Shown here piece by piece: positions 7,749-15,833 of a stretch of DNA of 64,000 nucleotides (the first letter of the stretch is position 1; each line of letters opens with the position of its first letter). The DNA comes from CCMP332 sp040218795. Its GTDB lineage: Bacteria; Bacteroidota; Bacteroidia; Cytophagales; CCMP332. The DNA is taken from positions 212,606 through 276,605 of the forward strand of contig JAVJQT010000007.1 in NCBI GenBank assembly GCA_040218795.1. The letters run 5' to 3'. The notes under the pieces were generated by a model, which saw only the letters and a list, made by a program, of their open reading frames with translations, did no database searches and was not told the DNA's origin. The position numbers and the translations under genes were made by a program.

Positions 7749-8491
7749 TATTTCACATAAAAATCATTAAGCCACTTCTTGAAATTCTTGTCACTGAAGT
7801 TCTCGGCAAGCTCTACAAATCTGTCGTACCTCATCTCAGAAACACTTTCTAAGTTGGGTTCATAGTATCGTTGATAGTCAATAGAAGCAAATAATTCATC
7901 TTCATCTGCTTTTTTGATGATATTGTAAATGACGTTATTGTAATCGAATATTTCTTTATCTGAAATTGATTCGTCCACAGGAAATTTTCTTGAAAAAGTA
8001 AGATTGATATCATTGACACCATCAACTGTCAGACCAATTGTTCTGTCAATGAAATTATTCGCGATTGTTTCATCTTTAAATAGATATCGCTTAATGAAAC
8101 CAATGCGATGGATTTGTGTAATTCCATACTTTTTAAGCATTCCATTAATTATCTCGTCCCGGAAAGCCCTAATATATTCTTGGGTAGAAAATTCATAGTC
8201 TGATAGGTTTATTTCGAGAATAATATCTGTATTTGATATTTTCAAATAGTTCCTTCGCTTATCATGTAAAATTTTTGAGTGAGTTGATTCATGATTCACT
8301 TGTGAAAACAATCCAGGGTTGAAAAAAGCCTTCTTGCTATAAAGAATATTATCAACCATTGCACCTATATTATCTTCAATGGAAAAGTTTGCTCGGAATC
8401 TGATTCCAATCACTAAAGAGATCAAGTGATCTTCCAGCTTTTCAATTTTGGTGCTTAAAACTTTTTCTTTGGTTTTCATGATATGGTTCAT
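7748..8491 (-). CDS. Cytosolic protein of unknown function, partner of the membrane protein at 7266-7748
   Basis: 247 residues, soluble, no signal peptide. A mid-protein IHRIGFIKRYLF strand and the alternation of strands and helices are weakly reminiscent of the TIGR04255 group of sporadically distributed proteins of unknown function; this is a guess. There are two possible starts, ATG at 8491 and ATG at 8479. The stop overlaps the start of the downstream membrane-coiled-coil gene, which suggests a two-component module. It stands in an accessory region and lies 10 bases from a 13-base inverted repeat. Confidence 0.55.
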   Translation of the reverse strand: MNHIMKTKEKVLSTKIEKLEDHLISLVIGIRFRANFSIEDNIGAMVDNILYSKKAFFNPGLFSQVNHESTHSKILHDKRRNYLKISNTDIILEINLSDYEFSTQEYIRAFRDEIINGMLKKYGITQIHRIGFIKRYLFKDETIANNFIDRTIGLTVDGVNDINLTFSRKFPVDESISDKEIFDYNNVIYNIIKKADEDELFASIDYQRYYEPNLESVSEMRYDRFVELAENFSDKNFKKWLNDFYVK

Positions 8492-8857
8492 TTAATACTG
8501 ACTAACGTCAAATTTATTATATGATTATCAGTGCGTTATAAATTCTATTTTTATACTTAAAATTACTCATTTCTTCCAATTTGACGTTAGCTTCTGAATT
8601 CAATTCGGAAAGGGGGAAATTGATACTTTTCTCCAATCAATTTCTCGCCCGAATCTCCCCAATGACCTACAACGTCTGTATAAAATCCATAAACCGAATA
8701 CAAACATTTACAAACGATTATTTCCAGATAAATGTAATAAAAAGGACTTTAGTATATTTTCAATTTTATTTAATCTCCCGACGATCCTGAAATTATTTTC
8801 AAAGCCTTTGGAATGAAAGAAATTTAAACTTTGGCCCTCTTATGCTGTTATTTAGAT
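8492..8857. other. Intergenic region with a perfect 13-base inverted repeat
   Basis: A 366-base gap between the divergent genes at 7748-8491 and 8858-9526. It contains a perfect 13-base inverted repeat (8502-8514 and 8578-8590, CTAACGTCAAATT and its complement) around 63 AT-rich bases. The open frame at 8581-8790 (69 codons) has no recognisable sequence and begins in the repeat arm, so it was not called. The promoter of the reductase gene is expected in the right half, but I see no convincing -33/-7 pair. Confidence 0.55.
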
Positions 8858-9526
8858 ATGAGTTCTTATAAAATACAGGTGGTGGAAATAAAGGAAAGAA
8901 CGCATGACACCTTTTCATTTGTTACGACCAAACCCAAAGACTATCAATTTAAACCGGGTCAGGCTACCGAAATGTCCATTTTAAAAGAAGGCTGGGAAGA
9001 TGAAAAAAGGCCATTTACGTTTACAGGATTGCCGGATGGAGAGCATCTGGAGTTTACCATTAAAACCTATCCTTCGCATGAAGGCATGACCAATGAACTT
9101 TTAAAAGTAAAAACCGGGGATTTTTTTGAAATCGGAGATGCATGGGGCGCCATTGAATACAAGGGCAAAGGCCTTTTCCTGGCAGGCGGCGCAGGTGTGA
9201 CACCTTTTATAGCTATTTTAAGACATTTGAGAAAAGAAGATAAACTCGCCGGGAACAAGCTGATTTTTGCCAATAGAAGTCCGGAAGACATTATTTTAGA
9301 AGATGAATTCAAAACCTTGCTGGGCGATAATTTTATCAATATTCTAGATGATAAGGGAGGCTCTGACTATGAGGAAGGAAGAATTGATAAAGACTTTCTC
9401 AAAAACCACATTTCCAATTTCGACCAACATTTTTATATCTGCGGGCCGGAAAAATTCAACGAAGCCATGATCGGATATCTCAAAGATTTAGGTGCGAATG
9501 CTGACACAGTTGTATTTGAAGAGTAA
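8858..9526 (+). CDS. Ferredoxin-NADP-reductase-like FAD/NAD(P)-binding oxidoreductase
   Basis: About 222 residues from the ATG at 8858 (MSSYKIQVVEIKERTHDTF); the longer frame to a TTG at 8831 adds an unlikely Cys-rich leader. An N-terminal beta-barrel FAD domain shows the RPFTFTG motif, the ferredoxin-reductase RxYS/T-type flavin-binding site. The C-terminal NAD(P) domain shows LAGGAGVTPFIAILR and a CGPEKF loop. There is no [2Fe-2S] domain, so the electron partner must be a separate protein. The gene is monocistronic and converges on the lipoprotein gene at 9528. Confidence 0.85.
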   Translation: MSSYKIQVVEIKERTHDTFSFVTTKPKDYQFKPGQATEMSILKEGWEDEKRPFTFTGLPDGEHLEFTIKTYPSHEGMTNELLKVKTGDFFEIGDAWGAIEYKGKGLFLAGGAGVTPFIAILRHLRKEDKLAGNKLIFANRSPEDIILEDEFKTLLGDNFINILDDKGGSDYEEGRIDKDFLKNHISNFDQHFYICGPEKFNEAMIGYLKDLGANADTVVFEE

Positions 9527-9527
9527 A

Positions 9528-10064
9528 TTAATTCTCAAACTTTTTTTTAGTGGAATTTAAAAAAGCTTTTCCAATATTGGAGCTTCCAAAGTTGCGGTAA
9601 AAGAAACCTAAAAACCCCGGAGATTTTACATTGCTGATAATTAAATGGTATTCAACCTTATTATCCTGGAATTGGTACTTTTCTATAAAATGAGACCTGA
9701 AACCTGTAGACTTTCCTGCTGTGTATAGCTCATCAAATTCGATCGTGATTGAGTTTTCAGTACTTGTAATTGTGAAATTATTGCGCTTCATCAATCCTTC
9801 ATTCGTTTTTATATGGATAAAATCATCACTCTTCTCTGTAAGTTCAGCTGAACTAATTCCTGGCATGAGTGTAGTAACTTTTTCAAAGTGTGTACCCTTG
9901 TCTTGAAAAGCACTTTTTACCTTATCCGGACTGCAATCTATTATTGTCTTTCCTTCAAACCAAATTTTATCCATTATTTCATTATCATTTTCCCAAGATT
10001 CACATGAGGTAATTATCACCAAAATAGTGAATAAAATTAGCTGATCACTAAAGCATACTTTCAT
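9528..10064 (-). CDS. Lipoprotein, SRPBCC-like fold likely
   Basis: The start is set at the ATG at 10064, giving a signal peptide that ends in VIITSC, so the Cys is the probable lipidation site; the longer frame to 10118 would put 18 polar residues before it. The mature protein has strands and a C-terminal amphipathic helix like polyketide-cyclase/SRPBCC proteins (SSAELTEKSDDFIHI, TSTENSITIEFDEL, IEKYQFQDNKVEYHLI). The ligand is unknown. It lies 25 bases downstream of the glycosyltransferase gene on the same strand. Confidence 0.55.
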   Translation of the reverse strand: MKVCFSDQLILFTILVIITSCESWENDNEIMDKIWFEGKTIIDCSPDKVKSAFQDKGTHFEKVTTLMPGISSAELTEKSDDFIHIKTNEGLMKRNNFTITSTENSITIEFDELYTAGKSTGFRSHFIEKYQFQDNKVEYHLIISNVKSPGFLGFFYRNFGSSNIGKAFLNSTKKKFEN

Positions 10065-10089
10065 CTGAATTAAGTTAAATGAAAGGCAG

Positions 10090-11262
10090 TCAAAATCTAA
10101 TTTCAATTTGCTCAACAATTCTATCTACAAGTTTCGCTTTATCGAAATGTTTTGCCAAACGCAAAGCATTGGATCTGTAAGCATTCATTAGATCGGGATC
10201 TTCGGAAATATTTTGAATTGATTTTAAGAGCTCCATTGGATTGGCAAGATCCCAGAATAAACCCGCATTTTCTTTTAAAATTAATTCCTCTATCCAGCCT
10301 TTCACATTGATCACGGAAATACATCCCGCGGCGAGTCCATCAAAAAATTTATTGGGCGAACCCGTGCCCAAAAGCGGAAATTGGGCATAGCTAATAAAAT
10401 TGAAATCGCTTTTGGCTAACAATTCAGCTACTTTTTCTTTATTCCCATAGTCTACAAAATGTACATTGGAAGGCGCTGAATTTTTTATTTTTTCTTCTTC
10501 TTTTCCGGCAATCATCAGGTAAAAGTGGATTTGAGGATAGTGTTTTTCGGCCACCCTGGCCAGCTCCACCATTTGCATCAGATCATTTGCAAGCCCTGCC
10601 GTCCCGACGTAAGTACAAATAATCTCCGAACCTTGAGAAGGGTTTATGTTTTGTTTCATGAACATAGCCGGATCAGCAAAATTTTCGACTACAATATTCG
10701 CCGTATAAGGCCATTTCTGATAAATATGAGCTTGAATATCTTTTGAAAGTGAAATGATCAGATCAGCCTTTTTGTAAATTTTTTTTTCAAGTTTTCGGCT
10801 AAAAAACTTCAGCATAGGATTTTTTAGTATCCCCATTTCAATCGGCACATCCGGCCAAAGGTCACCAACTTCAAAAACAAAGGGTTTTTTTGTCCACATG
10901 GCAAGCAGACCGCTACTCAAAGGCACCGAAACAGCGTAAACCATGTCAAATTCATGCTTTCTTGCTTCTTTTCGCGCCAGGTATAGAAATTTCACAAAAG
11001 TTTTGATCCTCTGCCAAAATCGCATTGAATTGCTCCATCCAACCGGTAAGCGAATCACTTCAACTCCCTCTTCCTGTGTTTCCTCTCTGTGCTCATTCGT
11101 ATCACGTCTTCGGTCCTCGTCTTTATGCTCCTCACTCATTTGACCTGCAACTATAGTCATCTCATGCCCTGCTTTTTGCAAAGCCCTTGTCACATACCAG
11201 GAACGGATGCCTCCGCCTTCTTCGGGAGTTCTATAAAACTGGTGGATAAAAAAAATCCTCAT
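10090..11262 (-). CDS. GT4-family glycosyltransferase (WbuB-like)
   Basis: 390 residues. The GT-B fold starts with MRIFFIHQFYRTPEEGGGIRS; the Gly-rich acceptor loop is typical of WbuB-type family 4 enzymes that transfer sugars, often N-acetylated, in surface polysaccharide synthesis. The donor domain has FEVGDLWPDVPIE before a helix and SPNKFFDGLAAG near residue 310, the nucleotide-sugar-binding region that includes the EX7E-like motif (…KENAGLFWDL…). It probably works at the cytoplasmic face of the inner membrane. The sugar operon at 48.8-54.7 kb could supply donors; that link is inference. Confidence 0.85.
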   Translation of the reverse strand: MRIFFIHQFYRTPEEGGGIRSWYVTRALQKAGHEMTIVAGQMSEEHKDEDRRRDTNEHREETQEEGVEVIRLPVGWSNSMRFWQRIKTFVKFLYLARKEARKHEFDMVYAVSVPLSSGLLAMWTKKPFVFEVGDLWPDVPIEMGILKNPMLKFFSRKLEKKIYKKADLIISLSKDIQAHIYQKWPYTANIVVENFADPAMFMKQNINPSQGSEIICTYVGTAGLANDLMQMVELARVAEKHYPQIHFYLMIAGKEEEKIKNSAPSNVHFVDYGNKEKVAELLAKSDFNFISYAQFPLLGTGSPNKFFDGLAAGCISVINVKGWIEELILKENAGLFWDLANPMELLKSIQNISEDPDLMNAYRSNALRLAKHFDKAKLVDRIVEQIEIRF

Positions 11263-11313
11263 AACTTAATTCAAAGATAAAGCCATGAGGATTACAATGA
11301 GCAAATAATATCT

Positions 11314-11538
11314 CTAAGCGCTGTAATTTTTAGAAAAGAAGATCAAATTGTCAACCATTCTTTGTGACGGAGAAAGATCTATTTTCTTAATTTCATTTTT
11401 AATAAAGGTAAAATCCGAAAGGTCGTTTTTTAACTCTTCATCTAAATTCAACGAAATTTCAATCTGTTCATTCTCTTCAGAATTCGTCTCGCCGTAGACA
11501 TATTTAATTAATTCATCTTGGGTAATTGTTTTGATCAT
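11314..11538 (-). CDS. Small protein overlapping an ECF sigma gene, possible anti-sigma or regulator
   Basis: 74 residues, acidic, without transmembrane segment. The opening MIKTITQDELIKYVYGETNSEE is like the N-terminal anti-sigma helix of Bacteroidota zinc-less anti-sigma proteins (DELxxYxxGE), which usually continue with a membrane domain absent here. It begins 26 bases inside the 3' end of the sigma factor gene on the same strand, which suggests translational coupling. An anti-sigma role is inference from position and this short resemblance. Confidence 0.55.
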   Translation of the reverse strand: MIKTITQDELIKYVYGETNSEENEQIEISLNLDEELKNDLSDFTFIKNEIKKIDLSPSQRMVDNLIFFSKNYSA

Positions 11539-12112
11539 AGGCTATATTATGTTGTTTCAGCTTTTTTCTGAGATTAATTAATGCATATCTCATTCTGCCC
11601 AGAGCAGTATTTATGCTGACATCAGTAGCCTCTGCTATTTCCTTGAAACTCATATCGGTAAAGTGTCGCATAATTAATACTTCCCTCTGTGCTTTAGGTA
11701 ACGTCTTAATTAGCTCTCTTATTTTCTTATGGGTCTCTTTATTTATTCTGTACGATTCAACCGAGTCTTCGGCAAAGGCCAGTGAATTGAAAATATTGCC
11801 TCCATCTTCTGTAATGATGGTTGGATTGCGTTTTTGCTTTCTAAAATAATCAATCGCAAGATTATGGCTTATTCTCAATAACCAGGGTAAAAATTTACCC
11901 TCTTCATTGTATTTTCCATTTTTGATGGTTTTGACGACTTTTATAAATACGTCCTGAGACAGATCTTCTGCTACGTAGCGATCTTTTACAATAAGAAAAA
12001 TGGTGGTATAAACCCTGTTCTTGTGTTTCTCTAGTAATATCTTAAAAGCCTCTTCATCACCGTTCTTATAAAGCGAAAGGAGTTGTGAATCTTCTATTTG
12101 ATAGTTTTTCAT
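11513..12112 (-). CDS. ECF-type RNA polymerase sigma factor
   Basis: 199 residues from the ATG at 12112 (MKNYQIEDSQLL); a GTG at 12124 is an alternative. Region 2 shows YNGDEEAFKIL-like residues, VAEDLSQDVFIKVVK and FLPWLLRISHNLAIDYFRKQKR (core binding and -10 recognition). Region 4 shows LPKAQREVLIMRHFTDMSFKEIAE, the helix-turn-helix for -35-like recognition. It is the class widely used by Bacteroidota for envelope or stress responses. The 74-residue overlapping downstream gene may regulate it. Regulon unknown. Confidence 0.9.
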   Translation of the reverse strand: MKNYQIEDSQLLSLYKNGDEEAFKILLEKHKNRVYTTIFLIVKDRYVAEDLSQDVFIKVVKTIKNGKYNEEGKFLPWLLRISHNLAIDYFRKQKRNPTIITEDGGNIFNSLAFAEDSVESYRINKETHKKIRELIKTLPKAQREVLIMRHFTDMSFKEIAEATDVSINTALGRMRYALINLRKKLKQHNIAYDQNNYPR

Positions 12113-12274
12113 CTCGTATGTCACAAATTGGTAACGTAGAGCTTTATATCATAGAGTGCTTTTAGGGTTAAAATTTTTAGAACAAATTCAAAGGTGATTA
12201 AACAAAATGACAATGTCAAGTATTTATTTTTTGTTCATTTGCGAAATTAAGATCGAATTTAGCCTAAATCTTAC

Positions 12275-15103
12275 ATGCCGGAAACAGTAATTACAAAGAA
12301 AAATACACTAGAAAGCCTTGATCCTAAGGACTTTATTATAATAAAAGGTGCCAATGTCAATAACCTCAAATCCCTGGATGTGGCAATTCCAAGAAATAAA
12401 CTAATTGTAGTAACCGGTGTATCGGGTTCGGGAAAGTCTTCTTTGGCTTTCGATACACTCTTTGCAGAAGGTCAACGTATGTACGTTGAAAGCCTATCCT
12501 CCTATGCGAGACAGTTTTTAGGGCGTATGGAAAAACCGGAGGTGGATTATATCAAAGGCGTGGCGCCGGCTATAGCCATCGAGCAAAAAGTGAGTACAAA
12601 AAATCCCAGATCCACAATCGGAACCAGCACGGAAATTTACGATTACATGAAATTGCTTTTCGCGAGAATAGGGAAAACATACTCCCCGGTTTCCGGTGAA
12701 ATAGTCGAAAAACACAATGTTGAAGATGTTGTGGAATTTATCAGTTCCAGAAAAGAAGGAGAACGTTTTGTAATTACAACACCATTGATCAAACGCAAAG
12801 GCAGAACTATTTCAGACGAACTGAAAATACTCTTGTCTAAAGGCTATACCAGAGTGCGGTTAAAAGAAAAAGAGATTTCTTTCATAGAAGATATGATCGA
12901 AAAGGGCGAAAAACCCAAACACGAGGATGTCGAAATTATCATCGACAGGGATGCAGTAAAAAAGGAGGATGAAGATTTTCTTTTTCGTTTGACGGATTCG
13001 ATTCAAACAGCATTTTTTGAAGGAGAGGGTCGGTGTTTTATTGTTATCGATGATCAAAAACACGATTTCAGCGAGTCTTTTGAAGCCGACGGTATTGTCT
13101 TTGAAGAACCCAGTGTAAATTTCTTTTCATTCAATAATCCCTACGGCGCATGCAGAAAATGCGAAGGTTTTGGTAAAGTATTGGGTATTGATCCCGACCT
13201 TGTCATTCCCGATCACTCGCTTTCCGTTTTTGAAGGTGCGGTGGCACCCTGGAAGGGAGAGACTTTAAAGAAATGGAAAGACAATTTCGTAATTGCGGCG
13301 GTTGAAAAACACGATTTTCCGGCGCACAGGGCCTATGGAGATTTGAGCGATGAAGAAAAGACCCTACTTTGGGAAGGTGCAGAAGGTATAAAAGGGATAA
13401 ATTACTTTTTTAAATTTATTGAGTCCAAACTTCATAAAATACAATACAGGGTTCTTTTGTCGCGATACAGGGGTAGAATGGAATGCCCGGATTGCAGAGG
13501 AACCAGGCTAAGAAAAGATGCCTCTTACGTTAAAATTAATGCCAAGTCAATCACCGACCTGGTATTGATGTCTGTAGTGAATTTAAGTGCGTTTTTTGAC
13601 AAAATTCAATTGAATGAAAACGATAAATCTATTGCAGAGCGGCTTTTAAAGGAAATTCAGTATCGTCTTAAATATCTCAAACAGGTTGGATTGGAATATT
13701 TGACCTTGAACCGTTTGACCTCAACACTTTCCGGAGGGGAATTTCAAAGAATAAAACTCGCTACCTCACTGGGTAGTGCATTGGTAGGTTCAATGTATAT
13801 TTTAGATGAGCCGAGCATAGGATTGCATCCCCGCGATACCAAAAGGCTTATAAATATTCTCAAACATTTGCGCGATTTGGGTAATTCAGTGATTGTAGTG
13901 GAGCATGAAGAAGAAATAATGCGAGCAGCCGATCAAATCATTGACATCGGGCCGGATGCAGGCGTTTTAGGCGGGGAATTGGTTTTTCAAGGCACATTTG
14001 AAGCCATGAAAAAAGCTGATAAAACCCATACTACAAGATTTCTTTTAGGTGAAGACACGCTTCCATTAAATTCCCATCCTCGTCAATGGAAAAATAAAAT
14101 AAGCATTAAAGGAGCCAGAAAACACAATCTGAGAAATATAGAGGTGGATTTACCATTAAATGTTCTGACCGTGGTAAGCGGTGTTAGCGGAAGTGGGAAA
14201 AGCACATTGATTTCGGATATCATTTATCCTCAATTGGGTAGGATGATTGATGGCATATTACCCGGAAGTGGAGAAAATTCCTTGATTTCAGGAGACTGGA
14301 AAAAAATAGGTCAGGTGGAGTTTGTTGATCAGAATCCAATTGGCAAATCATCGAGATCAAATCCCGTAACTTATATCAAAGCCTACGATGCCATTAGAAA
14401 TTTATACGCAGATCAGCAATTATCAAAAGCAAGAGGCTATAAACCCGCATATTTTTCTTTCAATGTGGATGGCGGAAGATGTGAGGAATGCCAGGGAGAA
14501 GGCACAATTAAAATAGAAATGCAGTTTATGGCTGACATTATTTTAAAATGTGATAACTGTAAAGGGAAACGATTCAAAAGCGATGTCCTGGAAGTGGAGT
14601 ACAATGGCAAAAGCATTTCGGATATTCTCGAATTGACAGTGGATGAGGCCATTGATTTTTTTGAAAAGGAAAAATCAATAATCAATAAGCTCAGCCCATT
14701 GCAAGAGGTGGGTTTGGGATACATCACACTGGGCCAATCTTCCAACACACTAAGTGGAGGAGAAGCACAAAGGGTAAAACTTGCCTCATTTTTAAGTAAA
14801 TCAAATAGTGCAAATAAAATCCTTTTTATTTTTGACGAACCAACCACCGGATTGCATTTTCACGATATACAAAAACTTCTAAAATCCCTGCAGGCCCTGA
14901 TTAATCAAGGCCATACCGTTTTGTTGATCGAGCACAATCTTGATGTCATTCAGTCGGCCGACTGGATAATTGATCTCGGTCCTGAAGGTGGAGATCATGG
15001 AGGAAAGATCATATTTACAGGAACACCTGAAGCGTTAATAAAAAGCGAATCGGGTTATACGGCTTCTTTTTTAAAGGAAAAATATCAACAGGAATATGTC
15101 TAG
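12275..15103 (+). CDS. uvrA: UvrABC excinuclease subunit A
   Basis: 942 residues, the usual length. UvrA detects bulky DNA lesions with UvrB and starts nucleotide excision repair. Two ABC ATPase modules: Walker A GVSGSGKS at about 48-55 and again near 636; ABC signatures LSGGEFQRIKLA near 485 and LSGGEAQRVKLA near 826. Zinc sites: CPDCRGTR in the middle and a CEEC…CDNC module near 736-760. The first zinc module shows only the ACRKCEGFG pair; the upstream CxxC is absent, as I recall for other Bacteroidota UvrA. It ends 8 bases into coaX, so the two are co-transcribed. Confidence 0.97.
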   Translation: MPETVITKKNTLESLDPKDFIIIKGANVNNLKSLDVAIPRNKLIVVTGVSGSGKSSLAFDTLFAEGQRMYVESLSSYARQFLGRMEKPEVDYIKGVAPAIAIEQKVSTKNPRSTIGTSTEIYDYMKLLFARIGKTYSPVSGEIVEKHNVEDVVEFISSRKEGERFVITTPLIKRKGRTISDELKILLSKGYTRVRLKEKEISFIEDMIEKGEKPKHEDVEIIIDRDAVKKEDEDFLFRLTDSIQTAFFEGEGRCFIVIDDQKHDFSESFEADGIVFEEPSVNFFSFNNPYGACRKCEGFGKVLGIDPDLVIPDHSLSVFEGAVAPWKGETLKKWKDNFVIAAVEKHDFPAHRAYGDLSDEEKTLLWEGAEGIKGINYFFKFIESKLHKIQYRVLLSRYRGRMECPDCRGTRLRKDASYVKINAKSITDLVLMSVVNLSAFFDKIQLNENDKSIAERLLKEIQYRLKYLKQVGLEYLTLNRLTSTLSGGEFQRIKLATSLGSALVGSMYILDEPSIGLHPRDTKRLINILKHLRDLGNSVIVVEHEEEIMRAADQIIDIGPDAGVLGGELVFQGTFEAMKKADKTHTTRFLLGEDTLPLNSHPRQWKNKISIKGARKHNLRNIEVDLPLNVLTVVSGVSGSGKSTLISDIIYPQLGRMIDGILPGSGENSLISGDWKKIGQVEFVDQNPIGKSSRSNPVTYIKAYDAIRNLYADQQLSKARGYKPAYFSFNVDGGRCEECQGEGTIKIEMQFMADIILKCDNCKGKRFKSDVLEVEYNGKSISDILELTVDEAIDFFEKEKSIINKLSPLQEVGLGYITLGQSSNTLSGGEAQRVKLASFLSKSNSANKILFIFDEPTTGLHFHDIQKLLKSLQALINQGHTVLLIEHNLDVIQSADWIIDLGPEGGDHGGKIIFTGTPEALIKSESGYTASFLKEKYQQEYV

Positions 15104-15833
15104 TCTAATAATCGACAGAGGGAATTCCAGAATTAAGGCAGCTATTGTTAAAAATGGCTCTAAGGACATTTCTGATCAAAGGATATTCTCAAATTTGACT
15201 GAATTAAAAGATTTTATTCATCAAGCAGGGCCCATTGAGCAAAGCATATATTCAGATGTTCAGAAGAACAGCAAGGAATTGGAGGAATTGCTCTATGAAA
15301 ATGGTCTGAACTTTATTCGTTGTAATTACCTGCTCAAATTGCCCTTTAAACTGGACTATCATACACCTCAAAGTTTGGGGGATGACCGAATTGCAGCAGT
15401 GGCTGCAGCTAATAGTATTAACCCGGGTAAAAATGTATTAGTAATTGATATAGGCACATGTATTACCTACGATTTTATAGATGACAAATCGGTTTATCAT
15501 GGCGGCGCCATAAGTCCGGGGATTAAAATGCGTTTTCAGGCCTTAAACAGTATGACCGGAAATTTGCCTCTTGTGGAGTTTGAAAATGAAAAAATAAATT
15601 TTCCGGGAAAAAGCACGGTGGATTCCATAAAAAATGGAGTATTGAAAGGGATAATTTTTGAAGCGCAGGCTTTTGTTGATGAAATAAACAATAAACACAA
15701 GGAATTAATCGTCCTAATTGGAGGCGGAGATAGAAAATACTTTGAATCTAAATTAAAAGGCAACATCTTTGCGCGCGAAAACTTAATACTGGAGGGATTA
15801 ATCAGTATTCTATCATTTCATGATTCTCATTAA
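15096..15833 (+). CDS. coaX: Type III pantothenate kinase
   Basis: 245 residues. CoaX phosphorylates pantothenate, the first step of coenzyme A synthesis, and belongs to the ASKHA fold. Visible motifs are the phosphate loop DRGNSRIK (residues 7-14), GDDRIAAV at 95-102 and DIGTCITYD at 118-126, where the two Asp and Thr bind substrate and cation. It overlaps uvrA by 8 bases and the next gene begins 14 bases before its stop, so it is the middle gene of a tight operon. Confidence 0.95.
   Translation: MSSLIIDRGNSRIKAAIVKNGSKDISDQRIFSNLTELKDFIHQAGPIEQSIYSDVQKNSKELEELLYENGLNFIRCNYLLKLPFKLDYHTPQSLGDDRIAAVAAANSINPGKNVLVIDIGTCITYDFIDDKSVYHGGAISPGIKMRFQALNSMTGNLPLVEFENEKINFPGKSTVDSIKNGVLKGIIFEAQAFVDEINNKHKELIVLIGGGDRKYFESKLKGNIFARENLILEGLISILSFHDSH

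Noticed and set aside
8581..8790. 69-codon open frame in the gap before the reductase
   Set aside because: Begins in a repeat arm, has no recognisable sequence and no conserved start; the frame is AT-rich by chance.
14437..14847. 136-codon minus-strand frame inside uvrA
   Set aside because: It lies wholly within an unmistakable uvrA and has no own family features.
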